Of a DNA stretch of 64,000 bases, positions 26,797 to 34,095 are shown one piece after another; the first letter of the stretch is position 1; every line of letters starts with the position of its first letter. The translations under genes were made by a program, and so were the position numbers. A model generated the notes under the pieces. That model was given only the letters and a program-made list of their open reading frames with translations, did no database searches and was not told where the DNA came from. Source of the stretch: Asanoa sp. WMMD1127 (lineage in GTDB: Bacteria; Actinomycetota; Actinomycetes; Mycobacteriales; Micromonosporaceae); NCBI RefSeq assembly GCF_029626225.1, contig NZ_JARUBP010000001.1, forward strand, positions 434,001 through 498,000. The letters are read 5' to 3'.

Positions 26797-27033
26797 ATGC
26801 CCGCAACCGACGAAGCCTGGGCCGCGTTCGTCGCGCGCTACCAGGTCGGCGCCGTCGTGCACGGCGACGTGGTGAGCGTCGTGCCGTTCGGCGCGTTCGT
26901 CCGCATCGGCGAGGTCGACGGCTTCGCGCCCGTGCGCGAGTGGCCGACCCCGCTGGAGGAGGGCGCGGTCGTCCCGGTCCGCATCGCCGCCATCGACGCG
27001 GACACCCGGCGATTCGCCGTGCACCCCGCCTGA
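26797..27033 (+). CDS. Small single S1-domain RNA-binding protein
   Basis: The 78-residue protein is one S1/OB fold: YQVGAVVHGDVVSVVPFGAF (residues 15-34) and VRIGEVDGFAPVREW are the classic S1 strands, and the protein ends soon after the last strand. It has a nearly perfect Shine-Dalgarno AGGAGGTGA at 26779-26787, nine bases before the ATG, suggesting high expression. Lone S1 proteins bind RNA or ribosomes, but the partner is unknown. The 163-base upstream region holds the structured leader described separately. A hairpin at 27044-27065 follows. Confidence 0.75.
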   Translation: MPATDEAWAAFVARYQVGAVVHGDVVSVVPFGAFVRIGEVDGFAPVREWPTPLEEGAVVPVRIAAIDADTRRFAVHPA

Positions 27034-27043
27034 CTGATCGTGC

Positions 27044-27065
27044 CCGGGGGTGGCGCCGCCCCCGG
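27044..27065 (+). terminator. Hairpin terminator after the S1 gene
   Basis: CCGGGGG (27044-27050) pairs with CCCCCGG (27059-27065) around the 8-base loop TGGCGCCG, 11 bases after the S1 stop. No T tract follows. Confidence 0.55.
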
Positions 27066-27098
27066 ACACCAACCGGGCCGCCGTTCGTTGACCTCTCC

Positions 27099-27278
27099 GT
27101 GAACAGCCCCACCGCGTCCGCCGACGCACCCATCTACGCCGTCGACCAGAACGGTGACTGGTGTCAGCTCGTCGTCGACGACGGCTCGCGCCGGCGCGTC
27201 ATCGCCGACGGCCTCACCGAGTCGACCGCACACTGGCTGGTCACCGTCCTCGACCGCCGCCCCTACGCGCCCGGATAG
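27099..27278 (+). CDS. Small hypothetical protein (59 aa)
   Basis: A 59-residue frame from GTG 27099 reads MNSPTASADAPIYAVDQNGD then WCQLVVDDGSRRR and ends RRPYAPG. Third codon positions are almost all G or C, which argues that it is a real gene. The start has no strong Shine-Dalgarno and may be leaderless. The 3' end overlaps the converging ADP-ribosylglycohydrolase gene by 16 bases. I do not recognise a family; the compact beta-rich sequence suggests a small soluble domain. Confidence 0.5.
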   Translation: MNSPTASADAPIYAVDQNGDWCQLVVDDGSRRRVIADGLTESTAHWLVTVLDRRPYAPG

Positions 27279-28297
27279 CGGGCCGGTGACCACGGCCGCC
27301 GCCCGTTGGTGAACTCGAGCGCCAGGTCGTCGGCCACCTCGAGGATTGGGTCCCGGCCTTCGACGCGCAGGGCCCAGTCCGTCGGCAGCGCGTCCTCGCC
27401 GTGCCACGCACCGAGCAGGTTGCCGGCGATCGCGGCCGTCGAGTCGCTGTCGCCGGCGTGGTTGGCCGCGGCGAGCAGGGCCCGCCGCACGTCGCCGGGA
27501 AACGCCACCGCGGCGTAGACGGCGATCGCCAGCGCCTCCTCGGCCACCCAGCCGCCGCCGAGCAGTTCGACCCGCTCCGGCGTGACCGCGCGGTCCAGCG
27601 TCAGCGCCCGCTCCAGCGCGCCGGTGACCTCGTCGTGCCGCGGCCGCTGGCGCAGCAGGGTCAGCGCGCCTTCGACGGCCTCGACCAGGCCGCGCTCCTC
27701 GACCGCCAGCGCGTGGACGATCGCCGCGAACGCGCCGGCCGCGAGGTAGCCGGACGGGTGACCGTGCGTCTGCACCGCGCACTCGACGGCCAGGTCGAAC
27801 GCCTGCGCCGCGGACCAGCCCGGATGGAGGCCGAACGGCGCCGACCGCATCACGGCGCCGCACCCCTTGGAGTCGGGGTTGGCCGGGTTGTCGGGTGTGC
27901 CCATGCGCCCGGTCGACAGGCCGGAGAGGCAGGCGTTGCCGGGCGCGCGACGGGCGTAGAGGAACTCGTGGCCCGCCAGCCACCCGTCGACGTCGGCGGG
28001 CGGGCCCGGAAGCCGTTGGGTGTCGAGCCAGCGCAGGTAGGCCCGGTGCACCACCGACGGCGGATGGCAGACGCCCCGGTCCCACCGCACGCTCGCCCGG
28101 ATCAGCCCCTCGGCCGTGAAGAGGGTCATCTGCGTGTCGTCGGTGATCAACGCAGGGTCACCTACCAGGTCGGTCAGGCCCTCCTGACCGAATCGTTCCC
28201 TGATCCGGTGAATCGACAGGAACTCCACCGGATTTCCCAGCGCGTCCCCGATCGCCCCGCCCAACAGACAGCCCCGCACCCGCGCTCGATACGACAT
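27263..28297 (-). CDS. ADP-ribosylglycohydrolase family protein
   Basis: The 344-residue all-helical protein has the dinuclear Mg signatures of the ARH/DraG family: RGCLLGGAIGDALGNPVEF at residues 8-26, ITDDTQMTLF near 51 and HAGDSDSTAAIAGNLLGAWH near 292. It should remove ADP-ribose from proteins, nucleic acids or small molecules. The start is ATG 28297; TAGGAT lies seven bases upstream on the coding strand, compatible with a leaderless transcript. It is divergent from the Rsb operon and convergent with the 59-residue gene. No ADP-ribosyltransferase lies nearby, so the substrate is unknown. Confidence 0.88.
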   Translation of the reverse strand: MSYRARVRGCLLGGAIGDALGNPVEFLSIHRIRERFGQEGLTDLVGDPALITDDTQMTLFTAEGLIRASVRWDRGVCHPPSVVHRAYLRWLDTQRLPGPPADVDGWLAGHEFLYARRAPGNACLSGLSTGRMGTPDNPANPDSKGCGAVMRSAPFGLHPGWSAAQAFDLAVECAVQTHGHPSGYLAAGAFAAIVHALAVEERGLVEAVEGALTLLRQRPRHDEVTGALERALTLDRAVTPERVELLGGGWVAEEALAIAVYAAVAFPGDVRRALLAAANHAGDSDSTAAIAGNLLGAWHGEDALPTDWALRVEGRDPILEVADDLALEFTNGRRPWSPARYPGA

Positions 28298-28414
28298 CCC
28301 GGTGATCCTAGGTACCCAGGTAGTTGCCGCCAGGCATGAATTCGACGCACGGTGGTACGGTCTGCCGGCTGGCCGCGTCCGACCGGCCGGCTCGGGCTCT
28401 CGGGGAGGGTATGG

Positions 28415-29269
28415 ATGGGACTGACCGCGGAGGAGAGCGGCCGCCTGGCGACGCTGCTCGACGCCCACGCCGACAAGCTGAACGCGAGCTGGACCGACAC
28501 GCTCGCCGCGCCGCTGCGCGGCCGGTTGACGCGGGCCGAGCTGCAGAAGCAGGTGCAGGATCTGCACCGGGCGTTCGTGGAGGCGTTGGGCGCCGGAAAC
28601 GGGTTCGACCTGACCGCCGACGGTTCGGCCGGGCTGCGCGCCACGCTGGTCGACCTGTCCAGGAGCCGGGCCCGGCAGGGCTTCAGCGCCTCCGAGACGG
28701 CGGTCACCGTGTTCGGGCTCAAGCGCGCCCTGTTCGACGTGGTCGACGTGCGCAGCGCCGAGCCGCAGGTGCTCGCCGACCTGATCGCCGTCGGCCTGGT
28801 CGTCGACGACCTCGGCCTGTTCACCTTCGAGACCTACGCCAAGACCCGCGAGGAGCTGATCGCCGACCAGGCCGAGCAGCTGCTCGAGCTGGCCACGCCG
28901 GTGGTCAAGCTCTGGGAGGGCGTGGTCGCGATCCCGCTGGTCGGCACGCTCGACTCGGCCCGCGCCCAGGTCGTCATGGAACGGCTGCTGGAGACGCTGG
29001 TCGACACCGGCTCGCCGTACGCCATCATCGACATCACCGGCGTCGGCGCCGTCGACACCCAGGTCGCACAGCACATCCTCAAGACCGTGGTGGCGGCCCG
29101 GCTGATGGGCGCGGAGTGCATCATCTCCGGCATCCGCCCGCAGATCGCGCAGACGATCGTCGCGCTCGGCATCGAGTTCGGCGACATCGCCACCAAGGCG
29201 ACGCTGGCCGACGCGCTGCGACACGCGTTGCGAATGATCGAGCTGGCCCGCCGGGCTCGGAGCAACTGA
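28415..29269 (+). CDS. RsbR-like stressosome scaffold protein (globin-like + STAS)
   Basis: The 284-residue protein has a helical N-terminus (about residues 1-150, with HADKLNASWTDTLAAPL) as in RsbRD/RsbR sensors, and a C-terminal STAS domain (about 160-280) with IIDITGVGAVDTQVAQHILK, where the Thr after VD is the usual RsbT phosphorylation site. It starts at ATG 28415 behind GGGGAGG (28403-28409). The next gene overlaps by one base (TGATG). In stressosomes RsbR and RsbS form the scaffold that traps the RsbT kinase until a stress signal arrives. The signal sensed by the N-terminus is unknown. Confidence 0.85.
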   Translation: MGLTAEESGRLATLLDAHADKLNASWTDTLAAPLRGRLTRAELQKQVQDLHRAFVEALGAGNGFDLTADGSAGLRATLVDLSRSRARQGFSASETAVTVFGLKRALFDVVDVRSAEPQVLADLIAVGLVVDDLGLFTFETYAKTREELIADQAEQLLELATPVVKLWEGVVAIPLVGTLDSARAQVVMERLLETLVDTGSPYAIIDITGVGAVDTQVAQHILKTVVAARLMGAECIISGIRPQIAQTIVALGIEFGDIATKATLADALRHALRMIELARRARSN

Positions 29270-29703
29270 TGGAACGCGTCCCGGTCCTCAAGATCGGCGA
29301 CCTCCTGCTCGTCTCGATCCAGGTCGACATGCAGGACCAGACCGCCCTCGCGCTCCAGGAGGACCTGGCCGAGCGGATCGTCGCGACCGGATGCCACGGG
29401 GTGATCATCGACATCACCGGGCTCGACATCGTCGACTCCTTCGTCGGCCGGATGCTCTCCTCGATCGCCTCGATCTCACGCGTGCTCGACGCCGAGACGG
29501 TGGTCGTCGGCATGCGCCCCGCCGTCGCGATCACGCTGGTCGAGCTCGGTCTGTCGCTCGACGGCATCCGCACCGCGCTCAACGTCGAGCGGGGCATGGA
29601 GCTGCTGGCGCAGTCCCGGCCCGCCGCGCCCTCCGACGTCGAGTCCTTCGACGACCTCGGCCTCGACCTGGATCTCGACCGCGGCCCCACGGCGACATCG
29701 TGA
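29269..29703 (+). CDS. RsbS-like STAS stressosome core protein
   Basis: The 144-residue protein is a single STAS domain followed by an acidic tail (DVESFDDLGLDLDLDRG). It begins VPVLKIGDLLLVSIQVDMQD and has IIDITGLDIVDSFVGRMLSS, with Ser after VD as the phosphorylation site, as in RsbS. It overlaps RsbR by one base and RsbT by four. It completes the scaffold with the RsbR-like protein and holds RsbT. The acidic tail is longer than in Bacillus RsbS. Confidence 0.87.
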   Translation: MERVPVLKIGDLLLVSIQVDMQDQTALALQEDLAERIVATGCHGVIIDITGLDIVDSFVGRMLSSIASISRVLDAETVVVGMRPAVAITLVELGLSLDGIRTALNVERGMELLAQSRPAAPSDVESFDDLGLDLDLDRGPTATS

Positions 29704-30119
29704 CCACCGGCGTCGGCCTCAGCGAGCCACAGGTCGTGACCATCGCGGCCGACGAAGACGTGGTCCGGGTGCGGCAGCTGGTGCGCACGGTCGCGGTCGC
29801 GGCCAAACTGTCGCTGGTCGACCAGACCAAGCTGGTCACCGCGGCCAGCGAACTGGCCCGCAACACGTTGGTCTACGGCGGCGGCGGCGACGCCGAGGTG
29901 AGCGTGCTCGATGCCGGTCGGCGCAAGGGGGTCCGGATCGTGTTCGCCGACGACGGGCCCGGCATCGTCGACCTCGACCTGGCTCTGACCGACGGCTACA
30001 CCACCGGCGGCGGGCTCGGCCTCGGGCTCAGCGGCGCCCGCCGGCTGGTCGACGAGTTCGACATCGACACCGCGGCGGGCCGGGGCACCCGGGTGACCGT
30101 CACGAAATGGGCGCGGTAG
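29700..30119 (+). CDS. RsbT-like serine/threonine switch kinase
   Basis: The 139-residue protein is a GHKL ATPase: N-box ASELARNTLVYGGG at about residues 50-63, DDGPGI near 84 and GLGLGLSGARRLVDEF near 105-120. RsbT phosphorylates RsbS and RsbR and, when released, activates an RsbU-type phosphatase, presumably the receiver-PP2C protein at 32453. The GTG start overlaps the RsbS stop (GTGA). Family and order match rsbR-rsbS-rsbT operons. Confidence 0.87.
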   Translation: MTTGVGLSEPQVVTIAADEDVVRVRQLVRTVAVAAKLSLVDQTKLVTAASELARNTLVYGGGGDAEVSVLDAGRRKGVRIVFADDGPGIVDLDLALTDGYTTGGGLGLGLSGARRLVDEFDIDTAAGRGTRVTVTKWAR

Positions 30120-31123
30120 CGGTGAGCCGCGCGAGCGGGCTCGTCGACGGTGGACTGTGGTTCCGGCTCGAGGAGTCCAGCGCCGTCAGCGCCGTCCGCC
30201 GGGCCGCCCAGGAGCTGGGTGCCGAGGTCGGCCTCGACGAAGCCCGGGTGGGCACGCTCGCGATCGTCGCCACGGAGCTGGCCAGCAACCTGGTCAAGCA
30301 CGCCGACGAGGGCCGCCTGCTGGTCCGGCCGGCGCGGACCGGCGACGTCGCCGGGGTCGAGCTGATCGCGGTCGACTCCGGGCCGGGCATGAGCGACCTG
30401 ACCCGGTCGGCCCGCGACGGGCACTCCACCGCCGGGACGCTCGGCATCGGCCTCGGCGCGATCGCCCGGCAGGCCGGTTTTCTCGACATGAGCTCGGTCG
30501 AGGGCCGCGGCACGGTCGCCGTCGCCCAGGTCTGGCCGGGTCCGGCGCCCACGGCCGCCTCCGTCGCGGCGGTGAGTCGCGCGATGAGCGGCGAAGAGGT
30601 CTGCGGCGACGGCTACGCGACGCGGGTGGTCGACGGTGGGCTGCAGGTCCTGGTCTGCGACGGCCTGGGGCACGGGCCCCTGGCGGCCGTGGCCACCGCG
30701 GCCGCCGTCCAGGCGTTCCGGACGGCGCCCGCCGGGCCGCCGGCCGCGGTCGTCGAGCACCTGCACCGCGGCATCGCGTACACGCGGGGCGCCGCGGTCG
30801 CGGTCGCCCAGGTCGACGACGGCCAGATCCGCTACGCCGGGCTCGGCAACATCGCCGGCTTCCTGCTCGACGACACCAGCCGCCGCGGCCTCGTCTCGCT
30901 GCCCGGCATCGCCGGACACCAGCGCCGGACGGTACGCGAGTTCAGCTATCCGGCGTCGCCCGGCGCGCTGCTGGTGATGCACTCCGACGGCGTGGTCGAC
31001 CGCTGGAGCCTCGACGGCTACCCCGGCCTGCGCGGGCGTTCGCCGCAGGTGGTCGCCGCGACGGTGCTGCGGGACGCCGGCACCCGGCGCGACGACGCGT
31101 GCGTCCTGGTGGCGCGGGCATGA
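30107..31123 (+). CDS. RsbX-like protein: GHKL ATPase domain fused to PP2C phosphatase
   Basis: The 338-residue protein has an RsbT/RsbW-like ATPase half (about residues 15-135, with VATELASNLVKHADEG, DSGPGMSDL and GTLGIGLGAIARQAGF) and a SpoIIE/PP2C half (about 150-338) with CGDGYATRV, VCDGLGHGP and DDACVLVARA, whose aspartates bind the two metal ions. RsbX-type phosphatases reset the stressosome by dephosphorylating RsbR and RsbS; the fused kinase-like domain is an actinobacterial variant. It overlaps RsbT by 13 bases if ATG 30107 is used; GTG 30122 is an alternative start. Confidence 0.8.
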   Translation: MGAVAVSRASGLVDGGLWFRLEESSAVSAVRRAAQELGAEVGLDEARVGTLAIVATELASNLVKHADEGRLLVRPARTGDVAGVELIAVDSGPGMSDLTRSARDGHSTAGTLGIGLGAIARQAGFLDMSSVEGRGTVAVAQVWPGPAPTAASVAAVSRAMSGEEVCGDGYATRVVDGGLQVLVCDGLGHGPLAAVATAAAVQAFRTAPAGPPAAVVEHLHRGIAYTRGAAVAVAQVDDGQIRYAGLGNIAGFLLDDTSRRGLVSLPGIAGHQRRTVREFSYPASPGALLVMHSDGVVDRWSLDGYPGLRGRSPQVVAATVLRDAGTRRDDACVLVARA

Positions 31124-32466
31124 CGGACCGGCTGCTGCACCTGCTGTTGCGCACCGAGGCGGACGTGTTCGTCGTCCGGCAGCGGGCCCGCGAGGTCGCC
31201 GCCGCGGTCGGCCTGGAACGGCAGGACCAGGTGCGGCTGGCCACCGCGCTCAGCGAGGTCGGCCGCACGCTGTTCAGCGACCGCGGCGGCCCGCCGGCGA
31301 CCGGCGCCGAAGTGTGGTTCGGCCTCGGGAGTGAGAAACTTCAGGTCGAGGTCATCGCCATCGGCCCGAGCCGGATGGACCAACTGCCCAGCCTCGGCCG
31401 GCTGGTCGACGACCTCACGATCGACGACGGACCGACGACGACGGTGGTGCGGATGAGCCGGCGGATACCGGTCGGGGCGGGCGTCGATCCCGACCGCCTC
31501 GAGCGCGTCCGCGCCGAGCTCGCGGCCTCCGCGCCCCGCACCCCGCTCGACGAGATGGCCGAGCAGAATGAGCAGCTGCTCGCCGCGCTCGAGGAGACCC
31601 GCGCCCACCGCGACCGACTGGCCCGGCTCAACGCCGAGCTGGAGGAGACCAACCGCGGCGTGATGGCGCTCTACAACCAGCTCTCCGGCGAGCTGGAGGA
31701 GACCAACCGCGGCGTGGTCGCGCTCTACGCCGAGCTCGACGAGCGGTCCGCGCAGTTGCGGGCGGCCAGCGAGGCGAAGACCCGGTTCCTGGCCAACGTG
31801 AGCCACGAGCTGCGCGCCCCGGTCACCGCCGTGATCGGGCTCGCCCGGCTCCTCGACGACCCCGCCTCGGACCCGCTGACCGAGGACCAGTCCCGCCAGG
31901 TCGAGCTTATCCGCGGCTCGGCCAACGACCTGCTGCGCCTGGTCAACGACCTGCTCGACCTGGCCAAGGCCGAGTCCGGCACGATCCAGCCGGACTGGTC
32001 CGAGGTCGACCTGCGGGTGCTGTTCAGCCAGCTGCGCGGCACGGTGCGCGCGATGGCCACGGGCGACGTCGACCTCGTGGTGGTCGACCCGCCCGGCGAG
32101 GCCACCATCCGCTCCGACGAGGTCCTGCTCGCCCAGGTGCTGCGCAACCTGCTGCACAACGGGCTCAAGTTCACCGCGGCCGGCGAGGTGCGGATGTCCG
32201 CCACCCGCGACGGCGACGACTGGCTGATCCAGGTCGTCGACACCGGCGTCGGTATCCCGCCCGAGCTGCACGAGCGGATCTTCGAAGAGTTCTACCAGGT
32301 ACCCGGTCACTCCCCCACCGGCGCGACCGGCACGGGCCTCGGCCTGCCGTACGCCCGCCGCCTGGTCACCCTGCTCGGTGGCGCGCTGACCGTGGCCAGC
32401 GAGCCCGGCGCAGGCAGCACGTTCACCGTCCGGTTGCCGGTGGCGGGTGACGATGGAGCATCCTGA
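31120..32466 (+). CDS. Histidine kinase with RsbT-like N-terminal domain and coiled coil
   Basis: The 448-residue cytoplasmic kinase has a degenerate GHKL-like N-terminal region (residues 1-115; no clear ATP motif), a coiled coil (about 140-215) with two tandem 18-residue units (ELEETNRGVMALYNQLSG and a close copy), then a classic HisKA domain (ANVSHELRAPVTAVIG, His229) and HATPase (LRNLLHNGLKFTAAGE, DTGVGIP, GTGLGLPYA). It has no transmembrane segment, so it senses through the N-terminal region or partners in the Rsb complex. The start overlaps the previous stop (ATGA), and the next gene encodes a receiver protein that is its likely target. Confidence 0.85.
   Translation: MTDRLLHLLLRTEADVFVVRQRAREVAAAVGLERQDQVRLATALSEVGRTLFSDRGGPPATGAEVWFGLGSEKLQVEVIAIGPSRMDQLPSLGRLVDDLTIDDGPTTTVVRMSRRIPVGAGVDPDRLERVRAELAASAPRTPLDEMAEQNEQLLAALEETRAHRDRLARLNAELEETNRGVMALYNQLSGELEETNRGVVALYAELDERSAQLRAASEAKTRFLANVSHELRAPVTAVIGLARLLDDPASDPLTEDQSRQVELIRGSANDLLRLVNDLLDLAKAESGTIQPDWSEVDLRVLFSQLRGTVRAMATGDVDLVVVDPPGEATIRSDEVLLAQVLRNLLHNGLKFTAAGEVRMSATRDGDDWLIQVVDTGVGIPPELHERIFEEFYQVPGHSPTGATGTGLGLPYARRLVTLLGGALTVASEPGAGSTFTVRLPVAGDDGAS
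31636..31743 (+). repeat. Tandem 54-bp repeat encoding coiled-coil units
   Basis: Two adjacent 54-base units encode residues 173-190 and 191-208 of the kinase. Their first 27 bases (31636-31662 and 31690-31716) are identical at every position. The perfect identity over the 27-mer suggests recent duplication or gene conversion. Each unit adds 18 residues of coiled coil. Confidence 0.85.
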
Positions 32467-34009
32467 GTCCGCCACGGTGCTGGTCGTCGACGACAGCGAC
32501 GCCAAGCGCTACCTGCTGGTCCGCTGGCTGACCCGGGCCGGCCTGCGGGTCTACGAGGCCGACAGCGGCACGGCCGCCCTCGAACGCGTCACCGCCGGCG
32601 ACATCGACCTCGTCGTGCTCGACGTGCGGCTCGGCGACATGAGCGGCTTCGAGGTGGCCGAGCGGATCAAGGCCCACCCGACGCTGGCCGCGACGCCGGT
32701 CATCCACGTCTCGGCGCACGCGGTCGACGTCGCCGACCGGGCCCAGGGCCTGACCCGGGGCGCCGACGCCTACCTGGCCGAGCCGATCGAGCCCGACGAG
32801 CTGGTCGCGACCGCGCACGCGGTGCTGCGCTACTACCGGGCCCGGCGGCACGCGGAAACCCTGGCACTCGGCCTGACCCGGCTCGCCGAGACGACGGTGG
32901 CGGTCAACTCCGCGCGCACGCTCACCGAACTGCTGACCGCGGCCGCAGCCGGGGCCGCCGCCATCTTCGGCAGCGGAGCGGTGGTGGCCGCCGACACGAT
33001 CACGGCGGGCAGCTCGGCCGGCGACCGGCTGGTGGCCGCGGTGACCGACGCGGCGAGCCCGGCGGTCGTCCGCGAGTGGCCCGCCGCGGCGGCGGTCGTG
33101 CCGGTCGGCGCGCTGATCCGCACCGACGGCGCGGTGCAGTGGCCCCAACTGGAGTGGCCGACGGACGAGGTGGCGGTCGGCACCGCCCGACTGCGCGAGG
33201 ACCGGCCGCCGGTGCACGTGGCCGTGCCCACGACCGCGCTACGCGAACAGGCCGACGTGCTGCGGCTGCTGGTCCAGGCGGTCGCGTCGGCGGTCGAGGC
33301 GCAGCGGACCTACGACGAGGAACACCGGATCGCGCTGACCCTGCAGCGCAGCCTGCTGCCCCAGCGGATCCCGGAGTTGGCCGGCTACGACCTGGCGGTG
33401 CGCTACGTGCCGGCGAGCGCCCAGACCGAGGTCGGCGGCGACTTCTACGAGCTGACGATGCTCGACGGGCACATGCTGGCCGCGATCGGCGACGTCACCG
33501 GCCACTCCCTCTACGCCGCCACGGTCATGGCCGAGCTGCGGCACGCCGTTCGGGCGTACGCCGTGGAAGGTCATCCGCCCGGAGCGGTGCTGGCCTTGAC
33601 CAACCAACTGCTGCGCCGGCTGCTCCCCGGCGAGCTGGCCACCATCTGCCTGCTCATCCTCGACCCGGTCACGGGCCAGGTGCGCTTCGCCAACGCCGGC
33701 CACCCGCCACCGGTCCTGGTCGTCGACGGCCGGGCGAGCTTCGTCGAACACCGCGCGCCGCTGCTCGGCATCGACGCGCCGCGGCCGGGCGACTTGGACC
33801 TGGTGCTCCCACCCGGCGGCACGCTGGTCCTCTACACCGACGGCCTGGTCGAACGCCGCACCAGCGACATCGACCACGGCCTGGCCCAACTGGCCGCGGC
33901 CGCGGCCAGCCCGGACCCCGACCTGGAGCGCTACGCCGACCACCTGCTGGCCCTGGCCACTCCCCCGGTCGGCGACGACATCGCCGTGGTCGCCCTCCGC
34001 CGCAGCTGA
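32453..34009 (+). CDS. Response regulator with C-terminal PP2C phosphatase (RsbU-like output)
   Basis: The 518-residue protein has a receiver domain (VVDDSD acidic pocket, Asp57 in VVLDVRLGD, residues 8-125), a GAF-like linker (about 150-280) and a SpoIIE/PP2C domain (about 300-515) with QTEVGGDFYEL, AIGDVTGHSLYAATVMAE, ANAGHPPPV and VGDDIAVVAL. It is the probable output of the operon: phosphorylation by the upstream kinase, and possibly RsbT contact, would activate the phosphatase to dephosphorylate an anti-sigma antagonist encoded elsewhere. ATG 32453 overlaps the kinase stop by 14 bases; GTG 32447 would add two residues. Confidence 0.86.
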   Translation: MEHPESATVLVVDDSDAKRYLLVRWLTRAGLRVYEADSGTAALERVTAGDIDLVVLDVRLGDMSGFEVAERIKAHPTLAATPVIHVSAHAVDVADRAQGLTRGADAYLAEPIEPDELVATAHAVLRYYRARRHAETLALGLTRLAETTVAVNSARTLTELLTAAAAGAAAIFGSGAVVAADTITAGSSAGDRLVAAVTDAASPAVVREWPAAAAVVPVGALIRTDGAVQWPQLEWPTDEVAVGTARLREDRPPVHVAVPTTALREQADVLRLLVQAVASAVEAQRTYDEEHRIALTLQRSLLPQRIPELAGYDLAVRYVPASAQTEVGGDFYELTMLDGHMLAAIGDVTGHSLYAATVMAELRHAVRAYAVEGHPPGAVLALTNQLLRRLLPGELATICLLILDPVTGQVRFANAGHPPPVLVVDGRASFVEHRAPLLGIDAPRPGDLDLVLPPGGTLVLYTDGLVERRTSDIDHGLAQLAAAAASPDPDLERYADHLLALATPPVGDDIAVVALRRS

Positions 34010-34089
34010 AGGAACGGTCCGTTCCTAACGCTTTTCGCATAGGAACGGTCCGTTGTTAACGCCTGGCGTTAATAACGGACCGTTCCTTT
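34010..34089. repeat. Palindromic repeat cluster, locus 2
   Basis: Between convergent stops (34009 and 34096), AGGAACGG-T-CCGTTCCT (34010-34026) is followed by a large hairpin at 34041-34087. Its 14-base arms (AGGAACGGTCCGTT and its complement) enclose TTAACGCC-T-GGCGTTAA (34056-34072); the only mismatch, G34055 opposite T34073, would be a G.U pair in RNA. The inner AACGCC-N-GGCGTT and outer GGAACGG-N-CCGTTCC motifs are the same as at 15684-15758. It is a strong candidate bidirectional terminator. Confidence 0.85.
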
Positions 34090-34095
34090 CGCGCG

